DNA of 22,155 nt, from positions 1-22,155 of the forward strand of contig NZ_CBFHLV010000054.1 of assembly GCF_965656765.1 (NCBI RefSeq), read 5' to 3'. Origin of the DNA: Marivita sp965656765 (GTDB lineage: Bacteria; Pseudomonadota; Alphaproteobacteria; Rhodobacterales; Rhodobacteraceae). The notes beneath the pieces are model-generated. The model did no database searches and had not been told where the DNA came from. It was given only the letters and a program-made list of their open reading frames with translations. How positions within the stretch are numbered: the first letter of the stretch is position 1; each line of letters opens with the position of its first letter. Positions 1 to 7,857 of the stretch are shown in pieces. Position numbers and translations under genes: made by a program.

Positions 1-563
1 TCGATCAGTGGGTTGATCTTGATCCGCGCATTGCTGTCGTCGCAGTCGAAATAGTGCAACCCTTGGCGGGTCTCGGCCTGATGCCGTTTGCGCCCGGTGA
101 TCCAGGCGTCATAGCCTTGCAGCGCCGTGCTAAGCGGTTGTGTCTTGCGTAGGGTGCAGCACGCGTCCGGGTTGCTAAAGCGCAGCGCACCGTATGGATC
201 GACGGCCTCAACCGTCTGGGGTGCGGCGCGAATTATATGCACATTGGTCAGGCGAAGGTGATCCGCCAGGTCCCTCTGATAGGTTAGTGTTTCGGCAAAC
301 AGCAACTGAGTGTCGATAAAAAGCACTGGCAGGTCGCGGTCGATCTGCGCAATCAGGTGGAGCAAAACCGCCGACTCGGCCCCAAAGCTCGACACCATGG
401 CGACGCTGTTGAAAATGCCACGGGTCAGCACCGCCTCCAGAAGGTAGGACGTGCCGAAGTGACGATACCGCGAGTTCAGATCAGCGACGCGATCCTGCGC
501 TTCCATGCGGTCTTCAAGCGTGGGCGGATATTCTGTGCCTATATGATGTGCAAACTGTAGCAT
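1..563 (-). CDS. cysH: Assimilatory APS/PAPS reductase CysH, 3' end beyond window
   Basis: This thioredoxin-dependent enzyme reduces adenylyl (or phosphoadenylyl) sulfate to sulfite in the cytoplasm. The first 187 residues are visible, and the C-terminus, including any CxxC and final Cys motif, lies outside the window. The N-terminal ATP-pyrophosphatase-type motif SSFGAESAVLLHL is at residues 58-70, FIDTQLLFAETL at 82-93, a Cys pair (C135-C136) in ACCTLRK, and ITGRKRHQ at 155-162, which stands where the family usually has a G-x-RR-x-Q motif. A tandem Cys pair is typical of the [4Fe-4S] APS-reductase subtype, so APS is the more likely substrate. The ATG shares one base with the TGA of the upstream cysI-like gene (TGATG), so translation is probably coupled. 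The reading was made directly from the minus strand. Confidence 0.9.
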   Translation of the reverse strand, partial: MLQFAHHIGTEYPPTLEDRMEAQDRVADLNSRYRHFGTSYLLEAVLTRGIFNSVAMVSSFGAESAVLLHLIAQIDRDLPVLFIDTQLLFAETLTYQRDLADHLRLTNVHIIRAAPQTVEAVDPYGALRFSNPDACCTLRKTQPLSTALQGYDAWITGRKRHQAETRQGLHYFDCDDSNARIKINPLI

Positions 564-2236
564 CACGCAGCCTTCTGACGCTTTTCGCTCTCACCATAGA
601 GGGCGGTTTTGAATGGGCTCATGCCGACGCGCGCGAAGGTGGTGATGAACGCCTCGTCGGCGTTGGTGCGCTCTGACAGGTACGTGTCCACAATCCGTTC
701 AACGGCGGGGACGATTTCATCAGCGGAAAATCCCGGCCCGGTGCGTTGACCGATGGCCGCGGTTTCGGTGTGATCGCCGCCCAGTGTGATCTGGTAATTC
801 TCGACCCCTGCGCGCTCCAACCCGAGGATTCCGATATGCCCGACATGGTGGTGGCCGCAGGCGTTGATGCAGCCTGAGATCTTGATCTTCAGGTCTCCTA
901 CTTCGTGTTCAAGCTTAAGCTGGTCGAAACGCATGGCGATTTCCTGTGCGATGGGGATCGACCGGGCGGTGGCCAGTGCGCAGTAATCCATACCGGGGCA
1001 GGCGATGATGTCGCTGATCTTGCCGATATTGGCAGTCGCCAGGTCTGCGTCTTTCAGTGCCGCATGAATGGCGGGAAGGTCGGCCTTGTGTACATGGGGC
1101 AGAACGATGTTTTGCTCATGACTGACCCGCAATTCGCCATGGCCATAGCGTGCGGCGAGGTTTGCCATAACGCGCATCTGGCCCGACGTCGCATCGCCTG
1201 GTGTTGCGCCATGCGACTTGAGACTGATCTGCGCGATGGCATAGCCTGGTGCGCGGTGGGCGCTGAGGTTGGTGTCGGCCCACGACCGGAATATCGGGTC
1301 ATTGGCGTAGGCCTGATCGAATGGCGCGGTGTCTCGGTCGTCGAAGACGGGTGACGCGAAATCGGCTTTGATCTGCGCATAAAGCTGCTGATCGACGCCC
1401 GTGAAGGTCGGGCGCAGTAGGGCGAAGCGTTCCTCCACCCGTTGCCGGATGTCGTCGATGCCGTGTTCATGGACGGTGATCTTGATGCGGCTCTTGTACT
1501 TGTTGTCGCGACGGCCCAGCAGGTTCCAGACGCTGACCACCGCTTCGAGATAGGGCAGCAGATCGGTCTCCGGCAGGAAGTCGCGCACGACCTTGCCGAT
1601 CATTGGGGTGCGGCCAAGGCCACCGCCGACGATAACCTCAAAACCGGGTTGCCCCATATCGTTGCGTAACATGCGCAGACCGATGTCATGTGCTTTGGTG
1701 ACCGCGCGGTCATTGGGTGAGCCTGTCACCGCGATCTTGAACTTGCGCGGCAGGAACTGGAATTCCGGGTGGTCGGTGGACCATTGCCGGATCAGTTCGG
1801 CCACCGGGCGTGGATCGGCGATCTCGTCTGCGGCGGCACCTGCGAAGTGGTCGGCTGTCACGTTGCGGATCGTGTTGCCGGAGGTCTGGATCGCGTGCAT
1901 CTGCACTTCGGCCAGCGCGTCTAGCATATCGGGCACATCGCGCAGCTTGGGCCAGTTGAACTGGATGTTCTGCCGGGTGGTAAAGTGGCCATACCCCTTG
2001 TCCCAGCGGTCAGCGATCGCCGCCAACTGGTGCATCTGGGCGCTGTTGAGCGTGCCATAGGGCACCGCCACACGTAGCATGTAGGCGTGCAGCTGCAGGT
2101 AAAGCCCGTTCATCAGGCGCAGCGGTTTGAATTCATCCTCGGTCAAGCTGCCGTCGATGCGGCGATCCACCTGCGCGCGGAACTGGGCGTTGCGCTCGGC
2201 CACAAAGGCGGCGTCGAAATCGGTGTAGCTGTACAT
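563..2236 (-). CDS. cysI: Siroheme/[4Fe-4S] sulfite (or nitrite) reductase, CysI-like hemoprotein
   Basis: This is a 557-residue assimilatory reductase that performs the six-electron reduction of sulfite to sulfide (or nitrite to ammonia) on coupled siroheme and [4Fe-4S] centres. The cluster ligands are visible as C413 and C419 (CPGMDYC) and C456 and C460 (GCINACG), the Cx5C...Cx3C arrangement of the family. The N-terminal half contains the substrate/siroheme loop HFTTRQNIQFNWPKL (about residues 83-97) and the glycine-rich GGGLGRTPMIG. Two ferredoxin-like repeats fit the length. Its position directly before cysH and after a siroheme-forming methyltransferase argues for sulfite rather than nitrite. 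No CysJ-like flavoprotein is visible here, so electrons probably come from ferredoxin or a reductase encoded elsewhere. Both ends overlap their neighbours by one base. Confidence 0.92.
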   Translation of the reverse strand: MYSYTDFDAAFVAERNAQFRAQVDRRIDGSLTEDEFKPLRLMNGLYLQLHAYMLRVAVPYGTLNSAQMHQLAAIADRWDKGYGHFTTRQNIQFNWPKLRDVPDMLDALAEVQMHAIQTSGNTIRNVTADHFAGAAADEIADPRPVAELIRQWSTDHPEFQFLPRKFKIAVTGSPNDRAVTKAHDIGLRMLRNDMGQPGFEVIVGGGLGRTPMIGKVVRDFLPETDLLPYLEAVVSVWNLLGRRDNKYKSRIKITVHEHGIDDIRQRVEERFALLRPTFTGVDQQLYAQIKADFASPVFDDRDTAPFDQAYANDPIFRSWADTNLSAHRAPGYAIAQISLKSHGATPGDATSGQMRVMANLAARYGHGELRVSHEQNIVLPHVHKADLPAIHAALKDADLATANIGKISDIIACPGMDYCALATARSIPIAQEIAMRFDQLKLEHEVGDLKIKISGCINACGHHHVGHIGILGLERAGVENYQITLGGDHTETAAIGQRTGPGFSADEIVPAVERIVDTYLSERTNADEAFITTFARVGMSPFKTALYGESEKRQKAA

Positions 2237-2538
2237 CAGAGCACCTCGGATTGTTTACCGTGAAAATAGTTGGACGGGCCGCGCATGCGGAACGCCTCGC
2301 GGAAATGGGTAGGCTGCGGGCCATCGGCTTGGGCATCGACGTCGGCAAGATAGACGCCAACAGCTTCGCCCGCGCGGGCACTGGCGTCGATCAAACGGAT
2401 CTGTGTATCGGCCTCATCGGTCAGGACATCGGCGTCCTCGAGGCGGCGGGTCCATGTGTCGTGTGGGGTCAAATACACCACGTCGCCTTCGAGCAGCGCA
2501 TTTGCGGTGATGACCTTGGGGGTAAAGATCGCAGTCAT
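2236..2538 (-). CDS. DUF2849 protein of the siroheme/sulfite operon
   Basis: This small soluble protein has 100 residues. I recognise it as a DUF2849-type protein from its sequence (TPKVITANALLEGDVVYLT at the start, a central DADTQIRLIDASARAGEAVGVY-like stretch, and a C-terminal HFREAFRMRGPSN), and from its place between the uroporphyrinogen methyltransferase and the sulfite reductase. There is no signal peptide, membrane segment, cysteine or obvious catalytic motif. The alternating hydrophobic pattern suggests a small beta-rich fold. It is held by TGATG overlaps on both sides, so its expression is tied to the reductase. A helper role for the reductase (assembly, electron entry or siroheme handling) is an inference from position only, since I know of no biochemical function for the family. 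Confidence 0.82.
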   Translation of the reverse strand: MTAIFTPKVITANALLEGDVVYLTPHDTWTRRLEDADVLTDEADTQIRLIDASARAGEAVGVYLADVDAQADGPQPTHFREAFRMRGPSNYFHGKQSEVL

Positions 2539-3317
2539 CAGATTATCTCCTGAATTTGGGGCAGGGCGGTGGTACGGGCAGCCTCGCGGGGGGCAAGGCC
2601 GTACATGAGAAGGGCCGGGCCGGTGATGTCGGCCTCGGCCAAGATGGCGGGCAGAGTTGCCAGCGTGGCGCTGACAATGCGCTGGTCTGGACGGCTTGCG
2701 TTTTCAACGATGGTGACAGGCGTGGATGGGGTCGCGCCGTGCATCAACAAACGGCCCTGAATGAACCGCGCGGCCTTCTTGGCCATATAGATGGCGGCGA
2801 CTTCGCCGTTGCGGGCCAGCGCCCGCCAGTCTTGATCGGCATAGCCTTGCATGTCGTGGCCTGTGATAAGCCGCACGGCGGTGTTGCGCCCACGTTTGGT
2901 GAGCGATTGGCCAAGGGCTGCCACGGCGGCAGAGGTAGAGGTCAGACCCGGCATGATGATGTAGTCGAGACCTGCGTCGGTGATCGCGTCCAGTTCTTCG
3001 TCCAGACGGCCGAACACGGTTGGGTCACCGGATTTGAGCCGGACGACACATGCGCCGGTCTTCGCCTCATCCACGATCACCTGGTTGATGGCGTCCTGAC
3101 CAAGCGACGGGCCAAACCCTTCTTTCCCCGCATTCCGCAGACGCGTTCGTGACCCGATCAGCGCAAGGATGTCTGCGCTCACAAGGCGGTCATGGATCAC
3201 CACATCGGCGGTTTGCAATGCGCGCAAGGCCTTGACTGTCAGAAGATCGGGGTCGCCCGGACCCGAACCGACAAAGGCGACCGGTTGGGGTAGGGTCTTC
3301 TGCAGGTCGCGTGTCAT
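2538..3317 (-). CDS. cobA: Uroporphyrinogen-III C-methyltransferase (SUMT)
   Basis: This SAM-dependent tetrapyrrole methylase has 259 residues. It adds methyl groups at C2 and C7 of uroporphyrinogen III to give precorrin-2, the precursor of siroheme and cobalamin. The family signatures are GSGPGDPDLLT at residues 17-27, VVIHDRLVS at 39-47 (the common Tyr is His here), VVRLKSGDPTVFGR at 91-104, MPGLTSTSA at 122-130, and ITGHD at 151-155. The length fits a stand-alone SUMT and not full CysG, because the dehydrogenase/ferrochelatase domain is absent and must come from another gene. It is the first gene of the operon, and GAGAGGA lies about six bases before the ATG. The adjacent sulfite reductase suggests that siroheme is the product needed here. 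The symbol could equally be cysG. Confidence 0.92.
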   Translation of the reverse strand: MTRDLQKTLPQPVAFVGSGPGDPDLLTVKALRALQTADVVIHDRLVSADILALIGSRTRLRNAGKEGFGPSLGQDAINQVIVDEAKTGACVVRLKSGDPTVFGRLDEELDAITDAGLDYIIMPGLTSTSAAVAALGQSLTKRGRNTAVRLITGHDMQGYADQDWRALARNGEVAAIYMAKKAARFIQGRLLMHGATPSTPVTIVENASRPDQRIVSATLATLPAILAEADITGPALLMYGLAPREAARTTALPQIQEII

Positions 3318-3362
3318 CTGGTGTCCTCTCTTCCGCGTTTTCTGTGTCTAAAGTAGAATTTT

Positions 3363-3383
3363 GTTCTGGTATTTTACCAGTAC
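3363..3383. promoter_or_regulatory. Palindromic operator candidate between SUMT and Lrp-type regulator
   Basis: A perfect inverted repeat CTGGTA-TTT-TACCAG occupies 3366-3380. It extends to 3363-3383 with one mismatched pair in the outer arms (GTT/TAC). The AT-rich centre and roughly 15-21 bp size fit Lrp/AsnC-type operators. It lies about 50 bases upstream of the SUMT start and 84 bases upstream of the regulator start, so one site could serve both divergent genes. Binding by the neighbouring regulator is inferred. Confidence 0.5.
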
Positions 3384-3402
3384 CTCGCGCAAATAAGGAA
3401 AA

Positions 3403-3432
3403 ATGTTCTGCCTGACGGCCTGCGTAGAACAT
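3403..3432. repeat. Second inverted repeat in the SUMT/Lrp intergenic region
   Basis: ATGTTCT (3403-3409) and AGAACAT (3426-3432) form perfect 7-bp inverted arms separated by 16 bases. The TTCT/AGAA core also recurs next to the first palindrome (AGAAttttgTTCT around 3355-3367). The element sits between that palindrome and the regulator's ATG, a sensible place for autoregulation, but no function is shown. Confidence 0.35.
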
Positions 3433-3466
3433 GCGGTCTTTGAATTCGGCAGAAAGCGGAACAGTG

Positions 3467-3922
3467 ATGAAGATAGACGAGACAGACCGGAAAATCCTTG
3501 TCGAGCTGCAAACCGATGCTGCGCAATCGTTGGACGATATCGCGCGCAAAGTGGGGTCATCCAAGACGCCGGTTTGGAACCGCATACGCAAAATGCGCGA
3601 GGCCGGGATTGTCGGTGCTCAGACCGTGCGGCTGGATGCGGACGCGCTGGGGTTTGAGGCGTGCTTCTTTGTGTTGATCCGCACCAGCGAACACGAGGCG
3701 GACTGGCAGCGCGCGTTTCTCAAAGCCTTGCAGGACCGCCCAGAGGTGCAAGAGGCGCACCGATTGGCGGGGGATATTGACTATATCCTGAAAGTGCGTG
3801 TCAAGAATGCCCGCGCTTATGATGCCTTCTACCAAGCGCTGATCGCAGAGGTGCGGGTGCACAACGTCACAGCGCTTTTGTCGATGGAAGAGATCAAATC
3901 GACAACGGCGCTGCCTTTGTAG
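3467..3922 (+). CDS. Lrp/AsnC family transcriptional regulator
   Basis: This is a 151-residue DNA-binding protein of the feast/famine class. The N-terminal HTH covers about residues 4-45 (IDETDRKILVELQTDA, then SLDDIARKVG as the first helix pair and SKTPVWNRIRKM as the recognition helix). A C-terminal RAM effector domain covers about 65-145, including GDIDYILKV at 102-110 and the terminal LLSMEEIK. The start was chosen at the ATG preceding KIDETDRKIL, which begins the family alignment. An in-frame ATG 36 bases upstream would add an atypical leader. The gene is divergent from the sulfur/siroheme operon with 149 bases between, so it is the obvious candidate regulator of that operon. The effector (amino acid or sulfur compound) cannot be read from sequence. 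Confidence 0.92.
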   Translation: MKIDETDRKILVELQTDAAQSLDDIARKVGSSKTPVWNRIRKMREAGIVGAQTVRLDADALGFEACFFVLIRTSEHEADWQRAFLKALQDRPEVQEAHRLAGDIDYILKVRVKNARAYDAFYQALIAEVRVHNVTALLSMEEIKSTTALPL

Positions 3923-4002
3923 GGCGCGCAGCTGCAACTTGGGCTGTCCCGTGTTTCTTCTTTTTCCAAATATGCCGCGCCAACCGGCACGATGGGCGCG
4001 CC

Positions 4003-5172
4003 TTAAGAGGTCTGCACCATCAACAGTTCGAGCCCGTGAAAGTGGTAGGTGTTGGCGTATTTTGGGGCCTCCGCGATACGCAGCATCGGGCAGCGTGCCC
4101 AGAGGATCGGCAGCGCGATCTGGAGTTCCAGCCGAGCCAGAGGCGCACCGACACAAAAATGCAGGCCACCGCCGAAGCTGGTGTTCTGGATGACCGGACG
4201 TGATGGGTCGAACAGCTGGGCGTCGGGCCACTGTTCCGGGTCGTGGTTGGCTGAGGCGAGCAGCAGGGCAACCTGATCGCCGCGCTGGAAGGTATGCCCG
4301 TAGAGCGTGATCTCTTCATAGGCGTAGCGGGTGAACATATGCAGCGGCGGATCAAAGCGCAGAATTTCTTCGACCATGGAGCCGTCGATCTGACGGGTAC
4401 CGTTGTCGAGCAGGGTTTTGATCCCGTTGCCCAGCGTGTGCACAGTCGCCTCGTGGCCAGCGTTCAGTAGCAGGATACAGGTTGTTATCAATTCGTCGGT
4501 CGAGAGCTTTTCACCCGCTTCCTCGGCGGCAATCAGGTGGGTGATCAGGTCGTCTTTCGGGTCGTTGCGACGGGTATCGATATAGCGGCGCAGGAAATTT
4601 GAGAAGTCGCCGGCTGCGGCTGCGGCGGCATCTTCGGTCGCACGGGTGCGGCTGGCCTGGTACATGGCCACCATTGCGTTTGACCAACGCAATAGTTGCG
4701 GGGCCATGTCATCTGGTACCCCCAAAAGCCGCGCGATGATGATCACCGGAATGGGCTGGCAAAATGTGCTAAGGATGTCGAAGGGTTCGTCTGCCGGGAA
4801 GGCGTGGATTTTTTCGTGCGTGAGTGCAGTGATGTCAGGTGCAAGTTCCTTGATCCGGCGTGACGTGAAGGCGCGCAGGACCAGACCGCGCAGACGGGTG
4901 TGGCGCGGTGGTTCCAGTTCCAGCATGGAATGTGCTTCGACTGCGTAAAACGGCGCAAGGTGATCTGGAATGTCCGGTGCCAACTCGGGCGGGACTTCGC
5001 GGCCAAAGCGACGGTCGCGCAGGATGGCATGCACTGCACGGTGACTGGCTGCGCAAGGCATGCCGTACTCGTCCCACCACGCCAGATCACCAGCTGCACG
5101 CAGGCGGTCATAGAACGGATAGGGGTTTTGCACGAAGGCAGGATCGGTCGGGGATTGCGTAAACCGCTGCAT
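4003..5172 (-). CDS. Cytochrome P450, soluble bacterial type
   Basis: This haem monooxygenase of 389 residues has the usual size of soluble class I bacterial P450s. The haem-binding loop FGGGLHFCVGAPLAR carries the thiolate ligand C340. The I-helix oxygen-activation motif is AGHEAT at 238-243, and the ExxR pair is in VEEILRFDPP (about 283-292). There is no membrane anchor and no fused reductase or ferredoxin domain, so redox partners must be elsewhere. The substrate cannot be deduced. The start codon lies 20 bases after the tpiA stop on the same strand, with no strong Shine-Dalgarno, suggesting readthrough from tpiA. It converges on the Lrp-type gene, with 80 bases between them and no convincing terminator. 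Confidence 0.93.
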   Translation of the reverse strand: MQRFTQSPTDPAFVQNPYPFYDRLRAAGDLAWWDEYGMPCAASHRAVHAILRDRRFGREVPPELAPDIPDHLAPFYAVEAHSMLELEPPRHTRLRGLVLRAFTSRRIKELAPDITALTHEKIHAFPADEPFDILSTFCQPIPVIIIARLLGVPDDMAPQLLRWSNAMVAMYQASRTRATEDAAAAAAGDFSNFLRRYIDTRRNDPKDDLITHLIAAEEAGEKLSTDELITTCILLLNAGHEATVHTLGNGIKTLLDNGTRQIDGSMVEEILRFDPPLHMFTRYAYEEITLYGHTFQRGDQVALLLASANHDPEQWPDAQLFDPSRPVIQNTSFGGGLHFCVGAPLARLELQIALPILWARCPMLRIAEAPKYANTYHFHGLELLMVQTS

Positions 5173-5192
5173 GTGACTGATCGCTGACTAAA

Positions 5193-5930
<738 letters not shown>

Positions 5931-6056
5931 GTCTTGGCTCCTGTTACGGGCTTGGGTTGGTGCGCATCATCGCGGCCATAGGGATGGCGTCAAGGGCAGT
6001 TGCGCGGGCTGTGGTCTGGTGTCACAAAGCTGGGCGATTGGACAGGAGGATGCGAC

Positions 6057-6971
6057 ATGATCCCGAGACTGGATGCAGCGGCGCTGGCTGCGGGCGATGC
6101 CGAGGCCTTGGCGCAGATGCGGATCGCGGCCGAAGAGGTCGGATTTGCCACTGTGCATAACACCAAGTTCACCTCAGCGCGGATGCGGTTTGTGCTGGCG
6201 GCCTATCGGGCGTTCTTTGCCTTGCCGGTCGAGATCAAGGATCAGGTCAACATGGCGCGCACCGGATCGAACCGCGGTTGGGGGGCGTCAAAATCTGAGC
6301 AGGTCGATCCTGACGCGAACCCCGATTACAAAGAGGTGTTTGACTGCGGCTATTCCTTGCCCGATGGGGACATGCGCATTGCGCTGCCAGTCTATGCGCC
6401 GAACCATTGGCCTGACCGGCCGGCTGGATTCGAGCAGGTCATCCGGGCATACTACTCGGATGCGTTGGACGTTGCGCGGGGTATTCTACGGGGCATCGCG
6501 ATGTCGATCGGGGCGGATGCAGATTTCTTTGACGATAAGTTTGACACTCCGATGGCGCTGCTGCGGGGCAATTTCTACCCGCCACGTCCGGATTGGGCGG
6601 GGGACAAGGATTTCGGTATTGGCGCGCATACCGACTATGGTTGCCTGACGCTGTTGGCGACGGATGGTCAGCCGGGTCTCGAAGTGCAACCTCGTGGGCG
6701 CGAAGACTGGTTGCCGGTTCAGGCCCCGCCCGGAGAGTTTATCATCAACTTTGGTGAAATGCTTGAGATGTGGACCGAAGGGCGCGTCGTGGCGACATTG
6801 CACCGGGTCAAAGGCGGTACGGACGAACGTATTTCGGTGCCATTGTTTTTTAATCCGAATGTCGAAACGAACGTCGCACCGATCGGGTCAGGCAAGCTGT
6901 TCCGGGCAGGGGATCATTTGTCCAAGCGGTATGCCGAAACCTATGTGCATTTGCAGGGCAAGGGTGAATGA
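6057..6971 (+). CDS. 2-oxoglutarate/Fe(II)-dependent oxygenase, isopenicillin-N-synthase family
   Basis: This is a 304-residue non-haem iron oxygenase. The Fe(II) triad is visible as H191 and D193 (AHTDYG) plus H249 (TLHRVKG). The 2-oxoglutarate-binding R258 and S260 follow in ERISVPLFF, as in IPNS/DIOX family members. The N-terminal domain has the family pattern (PRLDAAAL, GFATVHN, NRGWGASKSEQ). The ATG was chosen because a perfect AGGAGG lies seven bases upstream. A longer in-frame reading upstream lacks this and adds an unrelated leader. The substrate is unknown, and homologues act on varied small molecules. It is not clearly in an operon, since the next plus-strand gene begins 83 bases downstream. 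Confidence 0.9.
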   Translation: MIPRLDAAALAAGDAEALAQMRIAAEEVGFATVHNTKFTSARMRFVLAAYRAFFALPVEIKDQVNMARTGSNRGWGASKSEQVDPDANPDYKEVFDCGYSLPDGDMRIALPVYAPNHWPDRPAGFEQVIRAYYSDALDVARGILRGIAMSIGADADFFDDKFDTPMALLRGNFYPPRPDWAGDKDFGIGAHTDYGCLTLLATDGQPGLEVQPRGREDWLPVQAPPGEFIINFGEMLEMWTEGRVVATLHRVKGGTDERISVPLFFNPNVETNVAPIGSGKLFRAGDHLSKRYAETYVHLQGKGE

Positions 6972-7054
6972 CCTGTCTACGTTGGGTTTTCGGGACATTG
7001 GCGATGACAGGACACTCGGATAGATTTGTCGAATAGGCGCGTTTGGAGACCAGC

Positions 7055-7420
7055 ATGTCCGTACAGCTTGGACGTATCATCATCTATACCAAACGACTCG
7101 AAGCTGTTGCTGAATTCTACTGCGTTCATTTTGGCTTTGACATGCTGCGTCATGATGGAGACCGGATCGTTGAACTTGTCTCACGAGGCAGCGGAGCAAA
7201 TATATTGCTGCATCCGATGTCAGCCGGTCGCAAGGAAGGTCAAACGCTCCTCAAGCTTGTTTTCGATGTGGAAGATGTCGATGAGTTTTGTCGCCAGTCA
7301 AAAGCGCGCGGATTGACATTCGGTTCCATCCATCGCGCTGACGGTTACAGCTTCGCAAACACAAAAGACCCGGCCAAAAACTCTGTGTCCATATCAAGCC
7401 GCGCGTTTGCAGGACGATGA
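7055..7420 (+). CDS. VOC-fold (glyoxalase/bleomycin-resistance-like) protein
   Basis: This is a 121-residue single-domain protein with the vicinal-oxygen-chelate pattern: LGRIIIYTKRLEAVAEFY then FGFDM at the N-terminus, ILLHPMS in the middle, and FANTKDPAKNSVSISS at the end. The metal ligand usually found in the first strand (His or Gln) is Arg here (LGRIIIY), so classical glyoxalase chemistry is doubtful. The start was set at the ATG after TTGGAGA. By eye its base composition is less GC-rich than its neighbours, which could mean transfer or relaxed selection. It converges on the Fe-S carrier gene with seven bases between the stops. Function is unknown. Confidence 0.75.
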   Translation: MSVQLGRIIIYTKRLEAVAEFYCVHFGFDMLRHDGDRIVELVSRGSGANILLHPMSAGRKEGQTLLKLVFDVEDVDEFCRQSKARGLTFGSIHRADGYSFANTKDPAKNSVSISSRAFAGR

Positions 7421-7427
7421 GACTTGT

Positions 7428-7826
7428 CTAAGCTTTGAGGTTCGGCGCACCGTTCGCGTGTTCAGTGGCCAGTTCTTCCACGTCCTTGAATTTTATCGAC
7501 TCGCCACAGCCACAGGCGTCAGCGACGTTCGGGTTGTTGAAGTGGAAGCCGGATTCCAGAAGCGAGGTTTGGTAGTCGATTTCAGTGCCGAATAGGAACA
7601 TTTGCGCCATTGGGGCAATCATAACCACTGCGCCGTCCTGCTCGACGACCTCGTCATTAGGGTCAGATTCGTCGACGTAATCCATCGTGTATTCCATGCC
7701 CGCGCAGCCGCCCTTTTTGACGCCAATGCGCAGGCCTGCATGGCCTTTTGCGTCCATGAGCTTGCGCACTTGGGTGGCTGCTTTTGGGGTCAGGGTGACG
7801 GCTTGTTTGCCGGGAATGCCGAACAT
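7428..7826 (-). CDS. A-type iron-sulfur carrier protein (IscA/SufA/ErpA family)
   Basis: This 132-residue HesB/IscA-family protein holds and delivers Fe-S clusters to target enzymes. The three conserved cysteines are present: C41 in KKGGCAGMEY, and C105 and C107 in ACGCGESIKF. The C-terminal tail past residue 115 is longer than in E. coli IscA. The start was chosen at MFGIPGKQAV, preceded by GAGAG, because the upstream in-frame extension is Arg-rich and unlike the family. It lies 31 bases after the DUF3307 stop and on the same strand, so it may share that transcript. Subtype assignment (SufA, ErpA or IscA) is not safe from sequence alone. Confidence 0.92.
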   Translation of the reverse strand: MFGIPGKQAVTLTPKAATQVRKLMDAKGHAGLRIGVKKGGCAGMEYTMDYVDESDPNDEVVEQDGAVVMIAPMAQMFLFGTEIDYQTSLLESGFHFNNPNVADACGCGESIKFKDVEELATEHANGAPNLKA

Positions 7827-7857
7827 GGGAACTCTCGCTTTCTCAGTTAGCTTTAAC

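Noticed and set aside
905..1354. 149-codon open frame antisense to the sulfite reductase
   Set aside because: It is opposite the Fe-S/siroheme-binding region, with no ribosome site or recognisable motif.
3923..4001. GGCGCGC/GCGCGCC arms between the Lrp-type and P450 genes as a bidirectional terminator
   Set aside because: The 7-bp arms are about 66 bases apart, and the T-rich run lies between them, so they do not form a terminator hairpin.
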